A stretch of 64,000 nt of DNA from Peribacter sp043814035. GTDB taxonomy: Bacteria; Patescibacteriota; Gracilibacteria; Peribacterales; Peribacteraceae. Below are positions 55,256 through 63,639 of this stretch, piece by piece; within the stretch, counting starts at the first letter, position 1, and each line of letters starts with the position of its first letter. Position numbers and translations under genes: made by a program. Below the pieces are notes generated by a model. That model saw only the letters and a program-made list of their open reading frames with translations, was not told the DNA's origin and ran no database searches. Location: positions 1-64,000 of the forward strand of contig JBDRKJ010000003.1 of assembly GCA_043814035.1 (NCBI GenBank), read 5' to 3'.

Positions 55256-56529
55256 ACGAGTTTTTCGTAGTCGTGAGCAAGAAGCTGCGCATTGACCTGC
55301 CGGATCAGCTCCATCACCACGCCCACGACGATGATAAGCCCGGAACCGGAGATGATGAGGTCAGCCTGACTTAAAGTGGAGTACTTGGTGAAGATGAGCG
55401 GAATGACGGCGACGAGCCCGAGGAAGACGCCACCCCACAGATTCAGGCGACTGCTCGTGCGCTGCAGAACTTCTGCTGTCTGGCGGCCAGGACGGATGCC
55501 CGGAATAAATCCGCCACGCTTCTGAATCTGCTCTGCAAGATCATCAACTTTGAAGGTGACCGAGACGTAGAAGAATGTGAAACCCATCACGAGCAAGAAG
55601 TACACGAGTAGATAGAGCAGGCTCGGGTTCTGTGGACTTAAGTAGAGATTAATGAAACTCACCACCGACGCAAAACGTGGAGCGGTGGAGAGAAACTGGG
55701 CTAAGATCGCCGGAAAGGTGATCAGCGAAATGGCGAAGATGATGGGAATCATGCCCGCCTGATTCAGGCGTATGGGAATGCCTCCCTGCACCCCGCGTCC
55801 TGCACCCTGATTGGCGTACGTAATGGGCACGAGCTTATGGGCATCGGTGAAGAGCACGACGGCTACCAACGTCACCAGAGATACGGTAGCAAAGAGGAAG
55901 AAAACTCCCATCTTCCCCTGCCCTCCGACGAGAATGGAGCTCAATGTTGTCGGAATGCCTGAGACAATTCCTGTGAAGATGATAAGAGAAATTCCGTTGC
56001 CCACACCCTTCTCGGTAATGAGCTCTCCTAACCACATGACGACGAGAGAACCCACCGTCACGTAGAGCATGGGAAGGAATACGTAGGGGAAGGATGTATC
56101 GACGAGCCGAATCCCTCCACGACTAAGCAGAATCAGAAAACCGTAGCTCTGCATAAACGCGAGCGGCAGAGTAAGCCAGCGCATGTAGCGATTGAGCTCC
56201 TGCTGACCTTGTGCGCCCTCTTTACTGAGCGCCTCGAGTTTAGGGAAGATCACCGTACAGAGCTGCACAATGATAGAGGCATTGATGTAGGGTGAGAGAC
56301 CGAGGAGGACAACGGAGAAGTTGTCGATCGATCCACCGGTGAGCGCGACGAAGATCCCCATGGGACCCGAAGCAGACCGCGAACTCAAATACTCCAGCAG
56401 CGCCTGCGGATCGGCTCCCGGAATGGTGATGTGCGCAATAACGCGGTAGAGAAAGAGGAGCCCGAGCGTTATGAGAATGCGACGACGCAGATCCTCGGAA
56501 TGCCAGAGTTGTCGGAGGTAAGTGAACAT
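55252..56529 (-). CDS. secY: Preprotein translocase subunit SecY
   Basis: The 425-residue channel protein has ten TM helices, the plug-region segment GSIDNFSVVLLGLSPYINASI, LTLPLAFMQSYG, the cytoplasmic KVDDLAEQIQKRGGFIPGIRPG and the C-terminal SGSGLIIVVGVVMELIRQ. It inserts or exports the many signal-peptide and membrane proteins in this window. It follows rplO by 24 bp as usual. Confidence 0.98.
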   Translation of the reverse strand: MFTYLRQLWHSEDLRRRILITLGLLFLYRVIAHITIPGADPQALLEYLSSRSASGPMGIFVALTGGSIDNFSVVLLGLSPYINASIIVQLCTVIFPKLEALSKEGAQGQQELNRYMRWLTLPLAFMQSYGFLILLSRGGIRLVDTSFPYVFLPMLYVTVGSLVVMWLGELITEKGVGNGISLIIFTGIVSGIPTTLSSILVGGQGKMGVFFLFATVSLVTLVAVVLFTDAHKLVPITYANQGAGRGVQGGIPIRLNQAGMIPIIFAISLITFPAILAQFLSTAPRFASVVSFINLYLSPQNPSLLYLLVYFLLVMGFTFFYVSVTFKVDDLAEQIQKRGGFIPGIRPGRQTAEVLQRTSSRLNLWGGVFLGLVAVIPLIFTKYSTLSQADLIISGSGLIIVVGVVMELIRQVNAQLLAHDYEKLV

Positions 56530-56553
56530 GGAAATGGCGCCAGCCCAGGAATA

Positions 56554-56994
56554 CTACTGCACGATTGTCACCGATCCACCGGCTTTCGTGAGCGCCTCGC
56601 GGGCAGATTGAGAAACGGCATGAACAGTGAGATCGAACTTCTTCGTCACCGCACCCTTGCCAAGAATTTTTACTGGGCGTTTGGTGGAGCGCAAACGACG
56701 TGCTCGCAATGCAGCCAGATCGTATGCACCGGCCGGCAACATCTTTTCAAGCACTGCCAGATTGATGACTTCGTACGTACGGTGTGCGGGATGCCTGAAC
56801 CCGGGCAGCTTGGGTTGGCGGATCACCAACGGTACCTGTCCTCCCTCAAAACCAAACTTACGCCCCTTGCCTGCGCGCGATTGCTGACCTTTGGTGCCGC
56901 GGCCGGCTGTCGTGCCACCACCAGCGCTATTACCGCGCGCAATGCGCTTGCGCTTCTGGGTGGAGCCGGGTGTGGGACGAAGCATGTGTAACAT
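56554..56994 (-). CDS. rplO: 50S ribosomal protein L15
   Basis: The 146-residue protein begins LHMLRPTPGSTQKRKRIARG and has GRGTKGQQSRAGKGRKFGFEGGQ-type core (AGKGRKFGFEGGQVPL) and the C-terminal VHAVSQSAREALTKAGGSV. Start 56994 restores the usual L-H-x-L opening; 56985 is the alternative. No rpmD or rpsE lies upstream: the next gene is on the other strand, so the spc operon is broken here. Confidence 0.96.
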   Translation of the reverse strand: MLHMLRPTPGSTQKRKRIARGNSAGGGTTAGRGTKGQQSRAGKGRKFGFEGGQVPLVIRQPKLPGFRHPAHRTYEVINLAVLEKMLPAGAYDLAALRARRLRSTKRPVKILGKGAVTKKFDLTVHAVSQSAREALTKAGGSVTIVQ

Positions 56995-57138
56995 CACTAC
57001 TCTGAGAAAGGAGGAGTACGGGGCTGCATCGTACTGTGTTAGGAGTAGAAGCTCAAGAGAGGATCGTCTCCTTTTCTGCTCTTTTTTGATGAAGCACGCA
57101 ATCGGAACTACCCCGTATTCTGTGGTACAAAGCCCATA

Positions 57139-58269
57139 ATGTTCCGACGGTTTGCCCTCATTATCATCCTGAGCACCATCGTGCTGCAGGGGTATGCGCA
57201 GGCCCCCATTGTTACGCGCGTAGAGGCAGTGCTGTTTCTCTTTCAGATCAGCCAGAAGCCTCTGCCGACCATTGATAGCATCACACCGCTCTTCGCAGAC
57301 GTGCCCGCAGGCACGCTGCAAGAACGCGTACTGCAGGCTGCAGTGGAACGCGGGATGATCGGAATGAATCCCGTCACAGGAAACATTGACCCCGCCGCCC
57401 CTGTCACCCGAGGCGAGTACCTGCGCATGCTCGCGATTCTCTTTGGGCTCCCGACAAGCCCTACTCATCATTTCATCGACATCCCCCGCACTGCCCCGTA
57501 CGCCCCCTATGTGGGTATAGCTGAACGCTGTCGCCTTTTTCCCCTCGAGAAACAAGATTCTCTGAAGCCAGAGGCCTCTCTACTCATCAACGAAGCGGCC
57601 TCGGCGGTCTACACGCTCATGCGATGTTACACATTGTTATTACCAAATACTGATGTTATCCCAGCGCCGTCTGCACAATCATCATTCGCTGCAGCTCCGC
57701 AACGTACTGCGTTTTCCGTGAACCCCGTACTGATCCCGCCGATCCTCCCCTTCCCCAATGCCACCGAACAGAGACGCTTGCAGATCATTGCCCTCGTTAA
57801 TCAGGAACGCATGGCTGCAGGCTTACAACCGCTCGTGCGCAATCCTCAATTGGAACAGGCAGCGCAGGCACATGCCAAAGACATGTACAAGCGCGGATAT
57901 TTCAGTCACTTCAGTCCCGAAGGATCGAACTACATCGACCGCATTCGCACCACCGCGTATCTCACCTTGCCCGCTGAGCTCTGCCCCTGTCAGACCGTCT
58001 TCGATATTAGTGAGCTCCTTAATCAACGCAGTGAAACGAGCCAGCACTACCTCGTAACGAAGCGCTCTACTGTTTGTAGCTGCAATCCACGGTTTGCACT
58101 GGGCGAGAACATCGCCCGCGGTCAGCAGACCGCGCCCATTGCCGTGGAACAGTGGATGGACTCAACATCGCACCGTCAGGCAATTCTACAGCCGCTCTTC
58201 CGTGAGACCGGCGTAGGTGTCTATGGCGACGTGTGGGTACAGGAATTCGGCTCGGTCAGCTTCGAGTGA
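57139..58269 (+). CDS. Secreted SLH + CAP (SCP-like) domain protein
   Basis: The 376-residue protein has a signal peptide (~1-20), SLH-like segments (ITRVEAVLFLFQI-type VTRVEAVLFLF, VTRGEYLRMLAILFGL, FIDIPRTAPYAPYVGIAE) to about 170, a Pro-rich linker and a CAP domain from ~220: LVNQERMAAGLQPLVRNPQL, YFSHFSPEG, ALGENIARGQ and WMDSTSHRQAIL. It should sit on the cell wall through its SLH part. CAP domains act as lipid-binding or protease-like secreted modules; no role can be fixed. Its end overlaps the convergent PfpI gene by 14 bp. Confidence 0.85.
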   Translation: MFRRFALIIILSTIVLQGYAQAPIVTRVEAVLFLFQISQKPLPTIDSITPLFADVPAGTLQERVLQAAVERGMIGMNPVTGNIDPAAPVTRGEYLRMLAILFGLPTSPTHHFIDIPRTAPYAPYVGIAERCRLFPLEKQDSLKPEASLLINEAASAVYTLMRCYTLLLPNTDVIPAPSAQSSFAAAPQRTAFSVNPVLIPPILPFPNATEQRRLQIIALVNQERMAAGLQPLVRNPQLEQAAQAHAKDMYKRGYFSHFSPEGSNYIDRIRTTAYLTLPAELCPCQTVFDISELLNQRSETSQHYLVTKRSTVCSCNPRFALGENIARGQQTAPIAVEQWMDSTSHRQAILQPLFRETGVGVYGDVWVQEFGSVSFE

Positions 58270-58780
58270 GCTCCGCGAGTGTTCGGCCAAATTCCTCTGC
58301 GGCATCGGGACCGTTCCCTGTAACGATAAGCCCATCGCGCGTGACCGAATCTCCAGTTGCTTCTGCTCCCGCCTGTATGAGGAGTGCTTCTTGCGTGCCC
58401 TCACCGTCATCCCAGACCGTGGCACGCTTACCCTGGAGCACTTTCGCCTTGGCGAGGATGAGCGGGGCAATGCAAATTGCCCCAAGAGGCTTACCCATTG
58501 CCAGAGCCTCGTGAGCGATTCGTAGCGCTTCAGGATGGCGCGTGTAGGCTTCGGCTCCCGGGCCCCCGATAAAGACAATACAATCGTAATCTGCGACTCG
58601 GACGTCTTTAAGCGGCACCGCGCCCTGCACCGATCCACCAAATTTTCCTGCGCATGTTCCCCCATCACCGCTCGCCACTGTGACTTCGAGGTCACCACGC
58701 TCAAGCTCGGTGCGCGTGCGCTCGTACTCCAGATCCTGATAATCCTGTTGCGCGATAATAAGCAGGGCTCTCTTGGGCAT
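58256..58780 (-). CDS. DJ-1/PfpI family protein
   Basis: The 174-residue flavodoxin-like protein has ALLIIAQQDYQDLEYERTR, VFIGGPGAEAY and the nucleophile elbow GAICIAPLILAKA (Cys at about residue 100), as in PfpI/YhbO/DJ-1 proteins that act as deglycases or proteases. Glu in the first segment corresponds to the Glu that activates the Cys. Cytoplasmic. It stands alone between the SLH-CAP gene and the pilin. Confidence 0.88.
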   Translation of the reverse strand: MPKRALLIIAQQDYQDLEYERTRTELERGDLEVTVASGDGGTCAGKFGGSVQGAVPLKDVRVADYDCIVFIGGPGAEAYTRHPEALRIAHEALAMGKPLGAICIAPLILAKAKVLQGKRATVWDDGEGTQEALLIQAGAEATGDSVTRDGLIVTGNGPDAAEEFGRTLAELTRS

Positions 58781-58918
58781 GACACAATTATAGGCGCCAC
58801 AGGAATATGGCGGCTGTCAAAAACAAAAATTATGCTGACTTGCGACAATCTGCCACACTGACCAACAATATAGCAGAGGCATATCCTCTGCCTTCCTCTT
58901 TTTTCCCCATCCTCTCCT

Positions 58919-59383
58919 ATGGAGACTCCTCTCCCCCCGAGGGCCGTCCGTCCGGCCTTCACTCTCATCGAGCTCTTGCTCGTTATCGGAATCATCGCGA
59001 TCCTCGCTTCCATCGTCATCGTGGCGATCAACCCCACGAAGCAGATGGGGGACGCACGCAACGCGCAGCGCCGCAGCGACGTGAATACCATTTTGAACGC
59101 CGTCTACCAGTATGCGATCGACCAGAACGGCACCATGCCGGGATGTCTCGGAGAAGATCCTCCCACCGGCGGTTCCATTTGTCTGAAGGGGAGCAACTGT
59201 ACAGACGTCGCTGACGGCTGCAACCTCGATGCTCTCACCACGTCGTACATCGTCGATCTGCCGACAGATCCCTTGGGAGCCACGGGCAACGACACGAACT
59301 ACGATGTCTCTATCACGAGCGGCCGCGTGACGGTTTCGGCACCTGAAGCAGAACAGAGCCAGACCATCAGCGTCACTCGCTAA
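58919..59383 (+). CDS. Type IV pilin/pseudopilin
   Basis: The 154-residue protein has a class III signal RPAFTLIELLLVIGIIAILA, with cleavage expected between Ala and Phe and the conserved Glu5 present. A hydrophobic helix and NPTKQMGDARNAQRRSDVNTI follow, then a globular domain with four Cys (PGCLGE, SICLKGSNC, DGC). It would be processed by a PilD peptidase and assembled into pili retracted by PilT. It is followed by a strong terminator and is probably a single transcription unit. Confidence 0.92.
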   Translation: METPLPPRAVRPAFTLIELLLVIGIIAILASIVIVAINPTKQMGDARNAQRRSDVNTILNAVYQYAIDQNGTMPGCLGEDPPTGGSICLKGSNCTDVADGCNLDALTTSYIVDLPTDPLGATGNDTNYDVSITSGRVTVSAPEAEQSQTISVTR

Positions 59384-59404
59384 ACGAGTTCTCCTCGTCT
59401 TCTA

Positions 59405-59432
59405 AACACCTCCAGTCGTCTGGAGGTGTTTT
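59405..59432 (+). terminator. Rho-independent terminator after the pilin gene
   Basis: AACACCTCCAG (59405-59415), loop TCGT and CTGGAGGTGTT (59420-59430) form a perfect 11-bp stem, and TTTT covers 59429-59432. It lies 22 bp after the pilin stop. Confidence 0.85.
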
Positions 59433-59449
59433 CCGTGCATGAGTATGGT

Positions 59450-59533
59450 CAGCCCCGCCCATTCTTCTTGCTCAAACGTCGTGGTTACAATTGCACCATT
59501 CAAACATGGTCGGAGATAGAATGGGCGGGGCTG
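59450..59533. repeat. Palindromic element A (16-bp perfect arms)
   Basis: CAGCCCCGCCCATTCT (59450-59465) recurs as its exact reverse complement at 59518-59533, with 52 bp between. The right part (59509-59530) matches the minus strand of 63014-63035 at 21 of 22 bases, so this element and the one beside the TR are relatives in opposite orientation. The stretch 59433-59760 has no gene; it holds this element, a GTCCCGCA/TGCGGGAC hairpin at 59696-59713 and the SLH-tail copy. Confidence 0.8.
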
Positions 59534-59657
59534 AGCTGTCCGTTCTTGACGTGATGGTGAGCGGCATCGTGAAAAATGATCGTCCTCGCGAGCCACAGCG
59601 GGTCGGGCTTCCACCGTCGCCAAGGCTATGGCGGACGAATAGGAAGAGCAAGTATCT

Positions 59658-59687
59658 TCATTTCAGGAATTCTTTCGTCAGCGCAAC
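59658..59687 (-). pseudogene. Duplicated 3' end of the SLH-protein gene
   Basis: On the minus strand this segment reads VALTKEFLK and stop, and the stop-proximal bases (TCATTT with flanking ATCT on the plus strand) match the true end of the adjacent SLH gene, which reads IALAKELLK and stop. The copy lies about 100 bp beyond the real end and has no open frame in front of it. It is the scar of a lost or recombined second SLH gene end. Confidence 0.5.
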
Positions 59688-59760
59688 CCGCCTTCGTCCC
59701 GCACCTGCGGGACTACCAGCCCGACATGGTCGTTCTGGCATGCGGACGGGCAGGTGATCT

Positions 59761-61476
59761 TCATTTTAAGAGTTCTTTGGCAAGTGCGATGATTTTGGCA
59801 ACTTCTGCTCTGTTGATTGGATCATCCGGACGAAAGCGATTGAGCAACGTCCCGTCGGCGGTTGTATCTCCTGTGACGAGGCCCGAGTAGGCGGCAAGCC
59901 CTATGGCTTGGCTGTACGGATGCGATGATGGCACATCATCGAACGAAGCCAGTGTCTTGGGAATGGGAAATCCCAGCACCTCCAGAATCGTCTGGATCAC
60001 CGCCCCCCGTGTTGCGGGTTTCTGCACGTCGAGGTTCGGCGCGAACACGATGAGATTCAGGGCTTCGGCCTTGGAGACATAGGCGGAGGCCCACGTGCCT
60101 TTGGCTGTGTCATTTCGCGGAGGAGGCAGACCTCTGAGATCGAAGGCCTGGGCAGACGCCTGCATCGCCATCTTCAGTACTTCGGCGTAGGTGATCGGTT
60201 TCTCGACACCGAATTCCCCCGTGGGCTTGCCCGCTTCGTCCGCGTAGCCCGTTGCGATTTTCTCTTCGATCACGTAGGACACATACGGTGCATACCACGC
60301 CGAGAGGGGAACATCCATGTAGATCACCGGCGTCTCATCCACGAAGGCGTAGAGTCGGTCACGTCGTACGGCGATGGTCTCGGCAGAGGTGCTGAAAGGG
60401 CTCGCAGCTGAACGGGAGGAGGGAGTTTCGAGGGCCAGTTCCTCCTGCTCCTTCAGGAGCTTTTCATGCTCTGCCAGACGCTCCTCCCGTCGCAGACGAT
60501 TTGCCTCCTGCTCCTGTGTGAGAGCCTGCTGCTCTGCGAGCAGAGCGGCCTGACTCCTGGCCAGACGCTGTTGCTCAAGGGCAAGTGCCTTGGCGTAGCG
60601 CTCCTCGCGGTGCTGCTCATACTTCTGTCGCAATTCCTCCTGCTCCTTCGCAATCTGGGCAACGGAGATCTCGTACTCTTCAATCCGTTTGGTGATTCGG
60701 GATTCGCGTTGTGCCGCGGCACGATCTTCCTGTGTGGCCTTGCGCCGTTGCCCGGCAAGCAGACGCGTATCCGCAGTGCGTTGCTCCTCGTCGGCAACGA
60801 GGCGTTCGCTCTGCTGGCGCTTGCCTTCGAACCGCGCGAGGATCGTCGTCTGGGCCTGCGCGATGCGCGTGGCCATCTGGGCGGGGCTGCCGCGGTGGCC
60901 GCCCGAGGGGGAGACCGTTGTGCTCTGTGTCTGCGCACTGGAAGAGGACAAGCTTGCACGTACGGATGAAGAACACCAGTCAGTGGCAACCCTGTACGCT
61001 ACCGTCCCACACGTAGACGTGGTCGCGCAGTTGAAGACGATCCACCCCACGTTCTCGCCCCACGCGTAACCAGTGAATTTGCCCGTTGCGTCTATCGTCA
61101 CGCCGCCGTTCGTCGGTGCGAACTGAATCCATCCGAAGTTCTCACTCCATGCATGCCCACCCAGCGTTCCCTCGCCGTCGTTCGTGACCTTGTAGTCTAC
61201 CGTGCCACAGGAACTGGTATTACTGCAGTTCAACGAGATCCACCCGGCCGTCTCTCCCCACGCATAGCCCGAGAGCGCGGAGTCCGTGACATGCACGTCG
61301 CCTTCCGCCGTCCCGAAATCGATCCACCCGAAGTTCTCGCTCCAAGCGTAGCGGTTCGTTGTATCGATGGTGCCGTCAGTCGTGGACGCAAAAACGCTCG
61401 GCGATCCTGCTACTATGAACGTCAGCACTCCCATGAATGACAGAATGCCAAGCAAACGGATATGCTTCCTGCACAT
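59761..61476 (-). CDS. SLH-domain surface protein with W-rich repeats and coiled coil
   Basis: The ~571-residue protein has a signal peptide (MCRKHIRLLGILSFMGVLTF, ~1-31), then four repeats of the form YAWSENFGWI / YAWGETAGWI / HAWSENFGWI / YAWGENVGWI within ~40-175. A long Glu/Gln/Arg-rich coiled coil (~215-375) follows, then SLH modules (YMDVPLSAWYAPYVSYVIEE, FDDVPSSHPYSQAIGLAAYS, INRAEVAKIIALAKELLK). It should be wall-bound and exposed. An earlier in-frame Met lies at 61512. It is divergent from the RT gene, with under 50 bp between starts, so both may share control with the (AG)n tract. Confidence 0.85.
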   Translation of the reverse strand: MCRKHIRLLGILSFMGVLTFIVAGSPSVFASTTDGTIDTTNRYAWSENFGWIDFGTAEGDVHVTDSALSGYAWGETAGWISLNCSNTSSCGTVDYKVTNDGEGTLGGHAWSENFGWIQFAPTNGGVTIDATGKFTGYAWGENVGWIVFNCATTSTCGTVAYRVATDWCSSSVRASLSSSSAQTQSTTVSPSGGHRGSPAQMATRIAQAQTTILARFEGKRQQSERLVADEEQRTADTRLLAGQRRKATQEDRAAAQRESRITKRIEEYEISVAQIAKEQEELRQKYEQHREERYAKALALEQQRLARSQAALLAEQQALTQEQEANRLRREERLAEHEKLLKEQEELALETPSSRSAASPFSTSAETIAVRRDRLYAFVDETPVIYMDVPLSAWYAPYVSYVIEEKIATGYADEAGKPTGEFGVEKPITYAEVLKMAMQASAQAFDLRGLPPPRNDTAKGTWASAYVSKAEALNLIVFAPNLDVQKPATRGAVIQTILEVLGFPIPKTLASFDDVPSSHPYSQAIGLAAYSGLVTGDTTADGTLLNRFRPDDPINRAEVAKIIALAKELLK

Positions 61477-61523
61477 GACCGATATGGTAGCAAAGGCACC
61501 GGAATTCTCCAAGGTAATGCGGC

Positions 61524-62750
<1,227 letters not shown>

Positions 62751-62769
62751 ACGAAAAAGCTGGACGATC

Positions 62770-62784
62770 CCCGGGAGAGCCGGA
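62770..62784 (+). repeat. Inverted repeat bracketing the TR, left copy
   Basis: This 15-bp sequence is the exact reverse complement of 63145-63159 (TCCGGCTCTCCCGGG). The pair encloses the TR and palindromic element B, between the RT stop and the avd stop. A transcript through both could close a long-range stem. Confidence 0.85.
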
Positions 62785-62797
62785 TAGGTGTTCATTT

Positions 62798-62934
62798 CCG
62801 AGCGGACGCATCGCACGTTGTTGCCATTCGTCTTCCCATTGTTGTTCGTGTTGCCATTGGAGAGATTCACGTTCCACGCGTTGGTCGTATTGTTCGATTT
62901 CGTCGTGGCGGACCAGTAATTGCGATTGACGCCC
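62798..62934 (-). other. DGR template repeat (TR)
   Basis: This segment aligns without gaps to 63648-63784. All 22 differences fall on T of the plus strand, that is A of the coding (minus) strand, and none of the other bases differ. In the coding frame it reads VNRNYWSATTKSNNTT then NAWNVNLSNGNTNNNG then KTNGNNVRCVRS, rich in AAC and AAT codons as expected for a mutagenesis template. By my count it has about 43 template adenines, roughly half of them changed in the VR. The open frame around it (MVMDGTEIVG upstream, antisense RT downstream) is unlikely to be a real protein. The repeat ends at the GC-rich TGCGTCCGCTCGG, the expected cDNA-initiation side. Confidence 0.96.
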
Positions 62935-63013
62935 TTGCCTAAAGTCCCGTCACTCATCATATCTCCGGAAAACAATCGCCGCCGAAACAGCGTATGCCCT
63001 CCTGACAGTAAAT

Positions 63014-63092
63014 CCCCGCCCATTCTATATCCGACAATCTCTGTGCCATCCATTACCACAACCCGACCCGATCAGAGACAGAATGAGCGGGG
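63014..63092. repeat. Palindromic element B, next to the TR
   Basis: CCCCGCCCATTCT (63014-63026) and AGAATGAGCGGGG (63080-63092) form an inverted repeat with one mismatch and a 53-bp interior. In reverse orientation it is related to element A at 59450-59533, over both arms and parts of the interior. It sits in the avd-TR spacer, where the TR RNA is expected to begin. Confidence 0.75.
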
Positions 63093-63144
63093 GAACGGGA
63101 CCGCAATGAACGAGCACGCTCTTTGCACCCGCAAGCGCAAAGAC

Positions 63145-63159
63145 TCCGGCTCTCCCGGG
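63145..63159 (-). repeat. Inverted repeat bracketing the TR, right copy
   Basis: TCCGGCTCTCCCGGG is the exact inverse of 62770-62784. It lies 15 bp beyond the avd stop. Confidence 0.85.
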
Positions 63160-63173
63160 AATTGCTGATGCTT

Positions 63174-63536
63174 TCAAAGAACGGGGACGGCTTTTCCTTT
63201 CGCCCACGCAGTCCATCCTGCAAGCTGCTTGCTGATCTCTTCCAGTGCTCGGCTCATGGATTCGTACGTGCCGAGTCCGAGGATTTTGAGGTCGCTTGCG
63301 AGCCGGATATGGATGCGAAGCTGCTCCAACGTGATCGCGGCTTCCTCCAGCGACGGCACTTTGTCTTCCTTGCCGTTGGCTGCGACGATAGAGCAGAGGA
63401 GATCCGAAAGAAGCGTCTTCAATTTCTCACCAAGCGTGAAACGGTACGCGCGAGGGAATCGTGCCGTGACGCCGTACATCTCGACCGTGAGGAGGTACGT
63501 CTTCTGGAATATCGGCAGATGGTTGTACTGCGCCAT
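63174..63536 (-). CDS. avd: DGR accessory variability determinant (Avd), four-helix-bundle protein
   Basis: Avd forms a barrel of helical bundles that binds the RT and the TR RNA and is needed for mutagenic cDNA synthesis. The 120-residue protein is all-helical: LPIFQKTYLLTVEMYGVTAR, then RFTLGEKLKTLLSDLLCSIV, a third helix SLEEAAITLEQLRIHIRLAS and a fourth ESMSRALEEISKQLAGW. The pattern FPRAYRFTLGEKL is typical of the 'four helix bundle/Avd' family. It lies between the target gene and the TR on the same strand, as in the Bordetella phage DGR. Confidence 0.87.
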   Translation of the reverse strand: MAQYNHLPIFQKTYLLTVEMYGVTARFPRAYRFTLGEKLKTLLSDLLCSIVAANGKEDKVPSLEEAAITLEQLRIHIRLASDLKILGLGTYESMSRALEEISKQLAGWTAWAKGKAVPVL

Positions 63537-63581
63537 GCTTGCTACGATACCACACTACGAAAACGAAAAATTTTGCGGCCG

Positions 63582-63600
63582 TCCGCGCTCGAAGCGCGGA
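63582..63600 (-). terminator. GC-rich hairpin downstream of the target gene/VR
   Basis: TCCGCGC (63582-63588) and GCGCGGA (63594-63600) form a 7-bp stem with a 5-nt loop, 40-60 bp downstream of the target stop in coding orientation. It may terminate the target transcript (an A/T-rich tract follows at a distance) or be the hairpin that often lies after the VR and promotes retrohoming. Confidence 0.45.
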
Positions 63601-63639
63601 AAATGACAAAATTATACGAATGACCGAATGATCAAATAG

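Noticed and set aside
56995..57555. N-terminal extension of rplO on the minus strand
   Set aside because: It is antisense to the SLH-CAP gene, and L15 homology begins only at 56994.
59433..59760. A gene in the gap between the pilin terminator and the SLH stop
   Set aside because: Open frames here are short and overlap the palindrome and the SLH-tail copy; none has recognisable content.
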